64,000 nucleotides of DNA from Cyclobacteriaceae bacterium (GTDB lineage Bacteria > Bacteroidota > Bacteroidia > Cytophagales > Cyclobacteriaceae), in assembly GCA_016787645.1 (NCBI GenBank), contig JAEUUF010000002.1, positions 310,001 through 374,000 of the forward strand. Direction: 5' to 3'. The notes under the pieces are model-generated. The model saw nothing but the letters and a program-made list of their open reading frames with translations. It did not search any database and had not been told where the DNA came from. Every line of letters begins with the position of its first letter. The stretch's first letter is position 1. Below are positions 18,824 through 26,853 of the stretch, in pieces. Position numbers and translations under genes: made by a program.

Positions 18824-20644
18824 ATGCGAACAATACTGGTTGCTACTCTTTTATTGATCAGCCTCCCATTGGCTGCTCAACCTTCACCGCCATCCTGGGC
18901 AAAGGAAGTGGTCTGGTACCAGGTTTTTGTGGAGCGATTTCACAACGGGGACAAAAAGAATGACCCGCGTGTCGAAGATATTTCCATTGCTCCCTTGAAC
19001 CAGTATCCTCCGGCAGGTTGGACGGTCACACCCTGGACCAAAAGCTGGTATGAACAAGAACCCTGGGCATCCAAGGCGGGCCTGAAATTTAATGAAGGAA
19101 TACAATTCCGCAGGTATGGAGGAGATCTCCAGGGGCTGCTTGATAAACTCGACTATCTCCAGGAGCTGGGTGTTAATGCACTGTTTCTCAACCCGATCAA
19201 TCACGCACCTTCCCTGCACAAGTATGATGCAACCTCCTATCATCACGTAGACGCAAACTTCGGCCCGGATCCCAAAGGTGACCTAGCCATCATGGCCAGG
19301 GAAAACCCGGTTGACCCGGCCACTTGGAAATGGACATCTGCCGACAAACTCTTTCTGAAACTGGTCCAGGAAGTTCATCGGCGTAAGATGCGGATCATCA
19401 TGGACTACTCCTGGAATCACACAGGTACGCGCTTTTGGGCGTGGCAGGACATTCTGAAGAACGGGGAGAAGTCGGCGTATAAGGATTGGTTTGCCATCAA
19501 GACATTTGACAACCCGGCGACTCCTGCCAACGAGTTTGCGTACGCCGGCTGGGCGAATGTTCCGAGTCTTCCGGAGATTCGCAAAGTTGATGTCAAAGGC
19601 CATCGTGTCTCAGGGGTGCCTTATGAGGGAAACATTCATCCTGCAGCTAAACAGCATATGTTTGAAGTAGCGCGGCGCTGGCTGGCGCCGAATGGTAATG
19701 TGTCGCAAGGAATTGACGGATTCCGCCTGGATGTGGCCGATCAGGTTGGACTGGGTTTTTGGCGCGACTTCCGCAAGCATGTGCGGTCCATACAGCCGCA
19801 TGCTTACCTCGTGGGAGAGATCTGGTGGCGCCAATGGCCGGATCATTTAATGGATCCGTTGCCCTATGTGAAGGGAGATGTTTTTGATGCCGTGATGTTC
19901 TACCAGGTGTATCGTCCCGCCCGTTATTTCTTTGCGAAGACCACAATGCCCATTGATGCAAAGGCATTCAAAGACAGCCTTACACACCATTTAAACCGGC
20001 TCCCGGAATCCGTTCGGCATGCCATGATGAACACTTCATCTTCGCATGATGCGCCCAGACTGCTGACTGATTTCGCCAATCCCAACAAGTACAAGTTCAA
20101 AGCGACGCCGAACGATGATCCTCATTACTTCACCGGTCGACCAGATGAAGAAACCTACCAGCGTCTCAGGCTATACCTGGTGAACTTGTTTACGGGCGTA
20201 GGTGCGCCTCAAATCTGGAATGGCGAAGAGATGGGTATGTGGGGTGCGGATGATCCGCATGACCGCAAGCCACTTTGGTGGAGTGACCTGAAGTTTGATA
20301 ATGAAGCCCGCAATAATTTTCAGCCGGGTACTAGTCCATCAGATCCGGTGGGTTTCAATCCGAAGCAATTTGAGTGGTATAAAAAGCTGGTTCATGTCCG
20401 GCGTACACAACCGATATTATGGGACGGCAAACTGGAGTTCCTGGTAGCCGAGGGAAGAAAACTGGCCTACGTGCGTTCCAACGATAAAGGTGAAATTCTG
20501 GTCCTCTTCAATACGGGAAGTGAGCGCGCTCAATTTATTCTGCCACGTACCGGCAATTACCTTGAATTGCTCACCAACAAAACGCTTGACGTTACCAAAC
20601 TCTGGCTCGACCCCCAGTCAGCCATGATATTGAAGAAGCTCTGA
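18824..20644 (+). CDS. GH13 alpha-glucosidase/maltodextrin-degrading enzyme
   Basis: A 606-residue protein with signal peptide residues 1-19 (ending LPLAAQ) and no N-terminal accessory domain; the barrel begins at once with EVVWYQVFVERFHNGD. Catalytic residues visible: Asp303 in DGFRLDVAD, Glu332 in VGEIWW and Asp409 in SSSHDAPR. The C-terminal beta-domain ends LDPQSAMILKKL. It has no T9SS tail and probably works in the periplasm on maltooligosaccharides. The replacement of the usual NHD by SHD in region IV is also seen in relatives and keeps the key Asp. It closes the locus, and a simple-repeat array begins directly after its stop. Confidence 0.88.
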   Translation: MRTILVATLLLISLPLAAQPSPPSWAKEVVWYQVFVERFHNGDKKNDPRVEDISIAPLNQYPPAGWTVTPWTKSWYEQEPWASKAGLKFNEGIQFRRYGGDLQGLLDKLDYLQELGVNALFLNPINHAPSLHKYDATSYHHVDANFGPDPKGDLAIMARENPVDPATWKWTSADKLFLKLVQEVHRRKMRIIMDYSWNHTGTRFWAWQDILKNGEKSAYKDWFAIKTFDNPATPANEFAYAGWANVPSLPEIRKVDVKGHRVSGVPYEGNIHPAAKQHMFEVARRWLAPNGNVSQGIDGFRLDVADQVGLGFWRDFRKHVRSIQPHAYLVGEIWWRQWPDHLMDPLPYVKGDVFDAVMFYQVYRPARYFFAKTTMPIDAKAFKDSLTHHLNRLPESVRHAMMNTSSSHDAPRLLTDFANPNKYKFKATPNDDPHYFTGRPDEETYQRLRLYLVNLFTGVGAPQIWNGEEMGMWGADDPHDRKPLWWSDLKFDNEARNNFQPGTSPSDPVGFNPKQFEWYKKLVHVRRTQPILWDGKLEFLVAEGRKLAYVRSNDKGEILVLFNTGSERAQFILPRTGNYLELLTNKTLDVTKLWLDPQSAMILKKL

Positions 20645-20741
20645 ATGGCCTTTAGCTTTTAGCCTTTAGCCTTAAGCCTTTAGCCTTAAGCCTTTAGCTT
20701 TAAGCCTTTAGCTTTAAGCCTTTAGCTTTAAGCCTTTAGCT
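20645..20741 (+). repeat. Simple tandem repeat, 7/14-base unit (AGCCTTT AGCTTTA)
   Basis: About 90 bases are built from the heptamers agccttt, agcttta and agcctta, with the last part settling into a 14-base unit (aagcctttagcttt) repeated about four times. It lies between two convergent genes. Its last copy includes the stop codon and final codons of the amidohydrolase on the other strand. Confidence 0.9.
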
Positions 20742-22400
20742 TTCGTACACCCACCGGCCACCTGTCATTGTCCGTTCGATGGGAATGGTGACGAGGGTGG
20801 ATGGGTCTTCCTTGAACGGGTCCCTTCCCAATACAACGAGATCCGCATATTTGCCCGCTTCGATCGAGCCCTTGCGTTTCTCTTCATAAGAAGCGTATGC
20901 CCCATGGAGGGTGCCGATGCGAATCGCCTCTTCCACGGTCACGCGTTGTTCCAATCCCCAGGGAGTTCCCTTGATGTCTTTCCGTGTCACGCTGGACTGC
21001 AGCGCCATCATGGGTTCAAAAGGTCCAGGCGGATAGTCAGAAGCTTGCGTGGCGCGTATGCCAGCGTCCAGGAAGCTACGCAGGGCAAACATATTCTTGA
21101 GTCGTTCGGCGCCGTATTCTTTCATCTTCTCGCCGTGGTAATAAACATACGTGGAGAAAGGTGTGGGGATAACGCCCTGGTTCTTCATCCGGTTGACCAG
21201 GTCGGCATTGATCACCGTGCAATGTTCGATTCGGAATCGCGGGTCTTTCCGGGGTTTCTCTTTTTGAAGGCGCTCGTACAATTTCAACACAATGTCGATG
21301 CCCACGTCGCCATTGGCGTGAATCCCTATTTGCCAGTCGGCCTCGTGGGCTTTTCGGGCGTGCACATACAATTGCTCTTCGTTATTGACCAGTATGCCAA
21401 AATCATTGGGGCGGCCGATGTAGGGTGAAGAAAGCCGGGCGGTGCGCTCAGAAATGGAGCCATCGCAGGTCATCTTCATGGCGCCGACGCGAACCCATTC
21501 GTTGCCCATTCCGGTGCGTACACCGGCGGCCAGCATCTTGTCGATATGCATCCAGCCGATGAGGCAATATACCCGCAGGAGCAAGTCGCCGGAGTCGTTG
21601 GCATCCTGGTAGGCCTGCAAGTCTTCCGGGCTGCCGTAGGCGTCATGTACGGACGTAACGCCGGTTTTGGCCATCATCTGGCTGATGATCTTAACGCCTT
21701 CCCGACGGTCGTCGCGGGTCAGGGTATTCGGAATGAGGGGTTCGAAGAGATTGTTGGCGCTTTCCTTGATGATGCCGGTAAGTTTTCCGCTGGCGTCGCG
21801 CGAAAAAGATCCGCCTTGCGGGTCGGGGGTTTTGTCGGTAACTCCCGCGAGGCGGAAGGCCATGGAATTGCCATAGTTGGTGTGCCCGCCGCGGTGATTG
21901 ATAAGTACAGGGTGGTTGGGGGCTGCATCATCCAGGTCGGCCATCGACAGCGGCCTGCCGTCGCTTGTTTTGGTGTCGTCATATTTGAATCCCAGCACCC
22001 ATTTTCCGGCGGGTGTCGAAGCAGTCCTTTGACGAATGGCGGACTGGATGGCTGCGATCGAACGTAAGTCACAATCGACCTGCTTCAGGTGCATGGCGCC
22101 CGACATGGCCGGGTGCGAGTGGGCGTCGATGAATCCGGGGAGTACAGTTTTCTTTCCGAGATCAACCTTCTTCGTCCGCGCGGTTGCCAGTCTTAGAATT
22201 TCCGCATCGGTTCCCACCGCGATGAACCTTCCGTCGGCGATGGCCACGGCCTGGTCGCGGGGATTTGCGCTGTCGACGGTGAAGATCGAACCGTTGTGGA
22301 GAATAAGCTCAGGTTCTTCCTGGCTAAAGGACAAGAGTGGGAGTGAGGCGAGGGAGCCAAGCGTTCCAAGAAACTGACGGCGGGAATGGAGGGAATTCAT
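20736..22400 (-). CDS. Tat-exported amidohydrolase (amidohydrolase_3, YtcJ-like)
   Basis: A 554-residue protein. The N-terminus carries a twin-arginine signal (SRRQFLG then a hydrophobic stretch), so a folded, metal-loaded enzyme is exported. The metal-dependent hydrolase fold shows DAHSHPAM (first metal ligands), HRGGHTNYGNS, NGDVGIDIV, RIEHC and the late ASDYPPGPFEPM. The C-terminus contains GSIEAGKYADLVVLGRDPF, the usual return to the small beta-sandwich. Relatives hydrolyse amides or cyclic amides of uncertain identity, and no substrate can be named. The gene is bracketed by simple-repeat arrays in opposite orientation and does not look like part of the Sus locus. Confidence 0.88.
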   Translation of the reverse strand: MNSLHSRRQFLGTLGSLASLPLLSFSQEEPELILHNGSIFTVDSANPRDQAVAIADGRFIAVGTDAEILRLATARTKKVDLGKKTVLPGFIDAHSHPAMSGAMHLKQVDCDLRSIAAIQSAIRQRTASTPAGKWVLGFKYDDTKTSDGRPLSMADLDDAAPNHPVLINHRGGHTNYGNSMAFRLAGVTDKTPDPQGGSFSRDASGKLTGIIKESANNLFEPLIPNTLTRDDRREGVKIISQMMAKTGVTSVHDAYGSPEDLQAYQDANDSGDLLLRVYCLIGWMHIDKMLAAGVRTGMGNEWVRVGAMKMTCDGSISERTARLSSPYIGRPNDFGILVNNEEQLYVHARKAHEADWQIGIHANGDVGIDIVLKLYERLQKEKPRKDPRFRIEHCTVINADLVNRMKNQGVIPTPFSTYVYYHGEKMKEYGAERLKNMFALRSFLDAGIRATQASDYPPGPFEPMMALQSSVTRKDIKGTPWGLEQRVTVEEAIRIGTLHGAYASYEEKRKGSIEAGKYADLVVLGRDPFKEDPSTLVTIPIERTMTGGRWVYES

Positions 22401-22461
22401 GAATTGATCTTTTGGGGAAGATAAGAATAGTTGGGAACATGGAAATGAGGGGATTTGCCAC

Positions 22462-22505
22462 AGGCTGTAGGCTAAAAGCTAAAGGCTAAAGGGTGAAGGC
22501 TGTTG
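22462..22505 (-). repeat. Simple heptamer repeat (GGCTAAA on plus, inverted relative to its neighbours)
   Basis: The plus strand reads ggctgta, ggctaaa, agctaaa, ggctaaa, gggtgaa, ggctgtt. This is the reverse complement of the TTTAGCC heptamers at 20645-20741 and 22970-23004. It lies between the divergent amidohydrolase and four-helix-bundle genes. No promoter consensus was found in this gap. Confidence 0.75.
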
Positions 22506-22590
22506 GCGGAAGTCAACTTATGATGAAAAATGTCATGTTTTCCGTCAAGCTGAAAATGAGTTGGCCAACCCGGAGTTGCGAATTTTGTTC

Positions 22591-22947
22591 ATGAGAAATT
22601 TCAGGGAACTAAGGGTTTGGCACGATAGCATTGCACTGGCAGTCTATGTTTATGGGGTTACCCAATCATTTCCAAAGGAGGAGGAATATGGGATGACGAG
22701 GCAGGTCAGGCGTTCGGTTGTCTCCATTGCTTCAAACACCGCTGAAGGCTGCAGCAGGAGCAGTGACAAGGAGTTTTGTCACTACCTTGAAATTAGTGTG
22801 GGATCAGCCTTCGAGGCAGAAACACAAATTACGATAGCAAAGCGAATCGGAATCCTTGACGAACAAAGGGCTGACGATTGTATTGAACGCCTACGGCGCC
22901 TCCAAAAGGCAATAAATGCATTGATCAAGAAGACCAGGAGATTATAA
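22591..22947 (+). CDS. Four-helix-bundle protein (S23/IVP family)
   Basis: A 118-residue protein from the ATG at 22591, beginning MRNFRELRVWHDSIALA. It has the family signatures FRELRVW, FPKEEEYGMTRQVRRSVVSI, NTAEGCSR and HYLEISVGSAFEAETQ. These small helical proteins form pentameric bundles. They are known both as products of intervening sequences in 23S rRNA genes and as free-standing genes in Bacteroidota; their function is unknown. There is no rRNA gene in the window, so this is a free-standing copy. A TTG further upstream keeps the frame but lacks family similarity. Confidence 0.88.
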   Translation: MRNFRELRVWHDSIALAVYVYGVTQSFPKEEEYGMTRQVRRSVVSIASNTAEGCSRSSDKEFCHYLEISVGSAFEAETQITIAKRIGILDEQRADDCIERLRRLQKAINALIKKTRRL

Positions 22948-22969
22948 CGGCAATTTCTTGCTTTAGCCA

Positions 22970-23004
22970 TCTTTCCTTCAGCATTCAGCCATCAGCTTTT
23001 AGCC
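22970..23004 (+). repeat. Degenerate heptamer repeat (CTTTAGCC type)
   Basis: Reads ctttagcc, atctttcc, ttcagc, attcagcc, atcagc, ttttagcc. It is the same family as 20645-20741 and again sits between convergent gene ends. Confidence 0.6.
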
Positions 23005-23028
23005 AGGGATGGGGCTCCCATTCAGAAT

Positions 23029-24393
23029 CTAGAGTCCGTACTTCTCCATCCTTCTATAGAGCGACGCCCGCGTCAGTCCCAGCTCATCGGCGGCTTTGGA
23101 GATATTGCCATTGTGGAGTTGCAGCGCTTTTACCACGGCTGCTTTTTCCACTTCGTCGAGGTTGAGCGTGTCGGGGTTCATGGTGGTGTCGCCTTTGCGG
23201 GAGAAGAGGAAGTCGCTTTCCTGGAGGGTTTGCGAATCGGCCATGATCACCGCGCGTTCCAGGGAATGCTGCAGTTCACGGACGTTTCCGGGCCATGCGT
23301 ACTTCTTCAGCTTGGTCATCGCCTCGGGCGTGATGGAGAGGATGTCCTTGTGGTATTTCCGCGCGTAGTAGTCGAGGAAGTGGTTGGCCAGCATGGGGAT
23401 GTCATCGACGCGCTCACTGAGCGGGGGGATGCGGATTTCCACCGTGTTGATCCGATAGAGGAGGTCCTGGCGGAAGCGACCGTCTTTGACCATTTGCTCT
23501 ATGGGCATGTTGGTAGCGCAGATGAGCCGGATATTCACCTCCACGCTGGTGTTTGCCCCGACACGGGTGACGCGGCGTGACTGCAGCGCGTTGAGCAGTT
23601 TGCTCTGCAAGTTCAGGCTGAGGTTGCCGATCTCGTCGAGGAAGAGTGTACCGTCGTTTGCCAGCTCAAAGCGGCCGGGGCGGTCTTCGCGGGCGTCGGT
23701 GAAGGCGCCCTTCTTGTGGCCGAACAGTTCACTTTCAAAAAGCGTTTCTGTGATGGCGCCCATGTCAACCGCCACAAAGGAGTTGTCTTTGCGCAGCGAC
23801 TTTTGGTGGATAGCGCGAGCGACCAGTTCCTTGCCAGTTCCGTTTTCACCCAGTATGAGGACATTGGCATCGGTTCCGGCGACCCGGTCAATCAGGTCAT
23901 ACACTTCCTTCATCGCAGGGCTCGAGCCGATGATGTCGCGGAACGGCTGGCTGATCTGTTCTTCCAACATCTGCTTGGCCTTGCGCAGTTTGTCGACTTC
24001 GTTGTACGAACGCTTCAGCTTGATGGCCGTGGAGATGGTGGCGATCAGTTTCTCATTCTGCCAGGGCTTCAGGATGAAGTCGGTGGCGCCTTCCTTGAGG
24101 GCGCGTACGGCCATTTCCACGTCACCGAACGCGGTGATCATGATGACTACCGCCTGTGAATCACGCTCCTTGATTTTGGCGAGCCACTCAAAGCCTTCTT
24201 TGCCGCTGGTGGTATCCTTGCTGAAGTTCATGTCCAGCAGGATCACATCATAGACATCGTTGTTGAGGAGAAAGGGGATCTTGTTGGGATTCTTCTCGAT
24301 GATGACCTGGTAGTTGTGCTTTTTGAGTAGCATTTTGGCCGCGAGGAGGACGTCCTCGTCATCATCAATCATCAGTATTTTTCCATCGTTCAC
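23029..24393 (-). CDS. NtrC-family sigma-54-dependent response regulator
   Basis: A 454-residue protein starting at a GTG (24393). The receiver domain (about 1-125) has the acidic pocket DDDED, phosphoacceptor Asp54 and Lys109. The AAA+ domain has Walker A GENGTGKE at 182-189, the sigma-54 contact loop ESELFGHKKGAFTDA (229-234 is GAFTDA, not the textbook GAFTGA), Walker B GTLFLDEIG and NVRELQHSLERA. The C-terminal Fis-type HTH reads GNISKAADELGLTRASLYRRMEKYG. It activates sigma-54 promoters when phosphorylated. No kinase is adjacent; the NtrY-like kinase at 3.2-4.5 kb on the same strand is the nearest candidate partner. Confidence 0.93.
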   Translation of the reverse strand: MNDGKILMIDDDEDVLLAAKMLLKKHNYQVIIEKNPNKIPFLLNNDVYDVILLDMNFSKDTTSGKEGFEWLAKIKERDSQAVVIMITAFGDVEMAVRALKEGATDFILKPWQNEKLIATISTAIKLKRSYNEVDKLRKAKQMLEEQISQPFRDIIGSSPAMKEVYDLIDRVAGTDANVLILGENGTGKELVARAIHQKSLRKDNSFVAVDMGAITETLFESELFGHKKGAFTDAREDRPGRFELANDGTLFLDEIGNLSLNLQSKLLNALQSRRVTRVGANTSVEVNIRLICATNMPIEQMVKDGRFRQDLLYRINTVEIRIPPLSERVDDIPMLANHFLDYYARKYHKDILSITPEAMTKLKKYAWPGNVRELQHSLERAVIMADSQTLQESDFLFSRKGDTTMNPDTLNLDEVEKAAVVKALQLHNGNISKAADELGLTRASLYRRMEKYGL

Positions 24394-24417
24394 AGTCTTC
24401 AGGTTTAAGTTGCGGTC

Positions 24418-24447
24418 ACCCCGGTTGAGCGAAGCGAATGCCGGGGT
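24418..24447. repeat. Inverted repeat upstream of the NtrC-type gene
   Basis: A 7-base stem (ACCCCGG/CCGGGGT) encloses a 16-base loop containing gcgaagcg. It lies in the 263-base divergent gap 24394-24656. It could be a regulator site or a REP-like element; no further copy was noticed in the window. Confidence 0.4.
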
Positions 24448-24599
24448 TGCCGTCGTTCACGAAAGCAGGGTTTAGGTAGTACTAACTAAGGAAAAAACGT
24501 GCCAGCAGGCTTTTGGGCCAACCGGGGCACTTTAACTGCCCGTAGTTGTACTGGGATGGACAAAGGTGTTCATTTTTGAACGGATTCCATTATCCTTTA

Positions 24600-24625
24600 A
24601 ATAAGATCATAACTTTGATCTTATT
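24600..24625 (+). promoter_or_regulatory. Perfect 10-base palindrome overlapping a TAnnTTTG -7 box
   Basis: Arms AATAAGATCA and TGATCTTATT are separated by six bases. The -7 element TAACTTTG (24610-24617) occupies the spacer and the start of the right arm. It lies 44 bases before the ATG of the DUF4143 ATPase. No good TTTG is found 17-23 bases upstream. The overlap suggests a repressor operator on the promoter. Confidence 0.55.
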
Positions 24626-24668
24626 CTAAAATCGTTTACTTTACCTACGGAAGTACTTGATTATCAGT

Positions 24669-26150
24669 ATGAGAATAGAGTTTTCACCCGACCAAATAAG
24701 AACCCGTATTCGGCTGGAAAATCCCTGGTGGCAAGCGGGCAAAGTAGATGACTTTTTCCTCCGGATGCGTCGCCGTGAGTATTTCAACCTTTTTCAGCCC
24801 TTGGTATTGGAAGAGAAAGTCCGGAGAGCCATTGTCCTGATGGGGCCTCGAAGGGTGGGAAAGACCGTACTAATTTTTCACTCCATCCAGAATTTACTTG
24901 AATCAGGCGTTAATGGTAAGAACGTCTGCTACCTGTCTATTGAAACCCCTCTTTTTAATGGGATCTCCTTGGAAGAGTTGCTTAACATTTATTTGACAGA
25001 GGCAGGAAGTTCAGGCCAGGCGAGGCAGTACGTTTTCTTTGATGAGATCCAATATTTAAAGGATTGGGAGGTTCACTTGAAATCGCTGGTGGATACCTAT
25101 CGGAATGTCAAGTTTATCGTTTCGGGTTCGGCAGCCGCTGCGCTGAAACTTAAGAGCAATGAATCTGGAGCTGGCCGCTTCACCGACTTCAAGCTTCCGC
25201 CATTGACCTTTCATGAATACCTGACGTTGACAAATCAAGGCGATTTGATTTCCTCTGAGCCTCGTGAAGTAAACAAAGATGGTGTAAGTGAATTCTTTAA
25301 GACAACCGACATTGGGAAATTGAATGAGCATTTTGTTAGGTATATCAATTACGGAGGATATCCGGAAGTTTCACTCTCACCTGAAATACAAAAAGATCCT
25401 GGACGGTACATTAAAAATGACATCGTAGACAAGGTGTTGTTAAGGGACCTTCCTAGCCTGTATGGAATCCAGGACAACCAGGAACTTAATACCCTGTTTA
25501 CCTACCTGGCTTATCATTCCGGGAATGAAATGTCACTTGAGGGAATATCACGAAGTTCGGATGTGTCAAAGAATACCATCAAGAAGTATCTATCTTATCT
25601 TGAAGCTGCTTTCTTGATCAAGATTGTAAATCGAATTGATCATAGCGCCAAGAAATTTAAACGGGCGAATTTCTTCAAAGTTTTTTTGACCAATCCATCG
25701 CTCCGAGGCGCCTTGTTCGCGCCGATTGCCGATGGGGACGACTTCATGGGAAATATGGTGGAGACGGCAATTTTCTCTCAGTGGTGGCACGATGAAGCGG
25801 CTCCGCTCCTGTATGCCCGATGGGAGAGGGGAGAGGTAGATATTGTCAGTTTGGAGGGATCTACCCAGCGAGTTTTTTGGTGTGTGGAGGTGAAATGGTC
25901 AGACCGTTTCCCTGATTATCCTGGTGAACTTAAGAGTGTAAAGCAATTCTGCCTGAAGAATAAACTGACTAGCGCCGTGGTAACCACGCGGACGATCACA
26001 AGAAGATTGCAATGGGAAGGAATTGATTTGGATTTCTTGCCATCAGCACTCTATTGTTACTCGGTGGGACGAAATCTTGTGGAGGGGCGCCGCGATCTGC
26101 AGCGCAGGCAACTCAGTCAAGAAGGCATCAATCAACCGGATAAAGGTTGA
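24669..26150 (+). CDS. AAA_14/DUF4143 family ATPase
   Basis: A 493-residue protein from the ATG at 24669. The AAA_14 domain has Walker A GPRRVGKT (about 59-66), Walker B YVFFDEIQ (Asp125-Glu126) and sensor-like FIVSGSAAA. A winged-helix region follows (about 280-330, with SLEGISRSSDVSKNTIKKYLSYLEAAFLI split over two helices). The C-terminal DUF4143 domain resembles a PD-(D/E)xK fold with EVDIVSLE and WCVEVKW. Such proteins are common, mobile and of unclear role, often near toxin or defence genes. It is the first gene of the accessory stretch, with its own palindromic promoter. Confidence 0.88.
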   Translation: MRIEFSPDQIRTRIRLENPWWQAGKVDDFFLRMRRREYFNLFQPLVLEEKVRRAIVLMGPRRVGKTVLIFHSIQNLLESGVNGKNVCYLSIETPLFNGISLEELLNIYLTEAGSSGQARQYVFFDEIQYLKDWEVHLKSLVDTYRNVKFIVSGSAAAALKLKSNESGAGRFTDFKLPPLTFHEYLTLTNQGDLISSEPREVNKDGVSEFFKTTDIGKLNEHFVRYINYGGYPEVSLSPEIQKDPGRYIKNDIVDKVLLRDLPSLYGIQDNQELNTLFTYLAYHSGNEMSLEGISRSSDVSKNTIKKYLSYLEAAFLIKIVNRIDHSAKKFKRANFFKVFLTNPSLRGALFAPIADGDDFMGNMVETAIFSQWWHDEAAPLLYARWERGEVDIVSLEGSTQRVFWCVEVKWSDRFPDYPGELKSVKQFCLKNKLTSAVVTTRTITRRLQWEGIDLDFLPSALYCYSVGRNLVEGRRDLQRRQLSQEGINQPDKG

Positions 26151-26166
26151 AGGTATGGTAATGGCG

Positions 26167-26189
26167 CAATCCATGGATATGGTGGATTG
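26167..26189 (+). other. Small hairpin between the DUF4143 ATPase and the nuclease-like gene
   Basis: CAATCCA and TGGATTG form a 7-base stem with a 9-base loop, followed by ttctt. It is too weak to be called a terminator with confidence. Confidence 0.3.
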
Positions 26190-26219
26190 TTCTTAACTAA
26201 TCTGAAATAGAAGTGACGA

Positions 26220-26672
26220 ATGGCCAAGTCTCATTTTTGTGAAGAATGCCGGGTATCAATTGAAGTGGAGGTCCATGATTACTCCATGGACAAATTTGGC
26301 AGGGCGCTGTGTAGAAAGCATCAGGAGGTACGCAGAAAACGAACGTGGTCGCCTAAACGCACTCCGGAAGCGGATAAACTTGGCAAGGCATTAATGGAAC
26401 GTGGATGGAATGTCACCTTCGAGAAGGATGACGGCTATAAACATATAGACCTCTCGATTGATGAGGCCAAGATTCACATTGAGGTGGATGGTTTCACGCA
26501 TACGGTTAATGCCCGCAGAGCGCTTGCCGACCTGGAGAGGAGCTACTATGATTTTCTCAAAGGGTATTTAACCTTACATATTCCGAATTGCCTTGTTGAG
26601 GATGACCGGATTCTGAACAAAACGGCGGATCTTATTTCCATGTTTATTGAAGCCAAAAGGAAGCTGAAGTAG
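26220..26672 (+). CDS. Zinc-ribbon plus DUF559-like (PD-(D/E)xK) nuclease candidate
   Basis: A 150-residue protein. Residues 7-34 show a Cys-x2-Cys...Cys-x2-His pattern (Cys7, Cys10, Cys31, His34) that would bind zinc. The C-terminal part (about 48-140) reads like the DUF559/Vsr-like endonuclease fold: an Asp77-containing strand HIDLSI, then IHIEVDGFTH with Glu88, Asp90 and His94, followed by a helix with ERSYYDFL and a strand LTLHIP. This spacing is seen in restriction-like nucleases, with EVD replacing ExK. It could be a DNA-repair or restriction-type enzyme. No partner methylase is intact nearby. The nuclease call is by motif only. Confidence 0.6.
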   Translation: MAKSHFCEECRVSIEVEVHDYSMDKFGRALCRKHQEVRRKRTWSPKRTPEADKLGKALMERGWNVTFEKDDGYKHIDLSIDEAKIHIEVDGFTHTVNARRALADLERSYYDFLKGYLTLHIPNCLVEDDRILNKTADLISMFIEAKRKLK

Positions 26673-26757
26673 CAGGCGTGTGCTTTGGATCCGGGTAGAT
26701 GTTTTTAGCTGAAAATGGTTTATTTTGGTAGGGTCTATCCACACCCTTCAATTGCCC

Positions 26758-26853
26758 ATGTTCGAGCAAACCTTCAAAAACATCGATGACATCCTCCACA
26801 AAGACGGAGGCATTTGTATCAGGAGAGGGTGGCGTAGCCACCAGAGGAATTGA
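26758..26853 (+). pseudogene. Remnant: 5' end of a type I restriction methylase gene (hsdM)
   Basis: An ATG-led frame begins MFEQTFKNIDDILHKDGG and then changes into 13 unrelated codons before TGA. These first 18 residues match what is recalled of the N-terminus of type I restriction-modification M subunits (MFEQ-F-KNIDD-L-K). The expected continuation (TELDYxEQ and the methylase domain) is absent. The frame ends 21 bases before the SMC-like ATPase start. The break point is next to a GGTGGC-gta-GCCACC inverted repeat (26828-26842). Confidence 0.55.

Noticed and set aside
18824-20644. Call as SusB
   Set aside because: SusB is a GH97 enzyme; this protein has GH13 catalytic motifs.
20645-20741. 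Possible CRISPR array
   Set aside because: The units are 7 or 14 bases, directly adjacent, with no spacers; no cas gene is nearby.
22591-22947. S23-type gene taken as sign of an rRNA intervening sequence
   Set aside because: No rRNA sequence surrounds it; free-standing copies are common in Bacteroidota.
23486-24253. 255-codon open frame on the plus strand
   Set aside because: It mirrors the NtrC-type regulator and is a codon-bias artefact.
24418-24447. Terminator for the NtrC-type gene or its neighbour
   Set aside because: It lies upstream of both divergent genes and has no T-run, so it is listed only as an inverted repeat.
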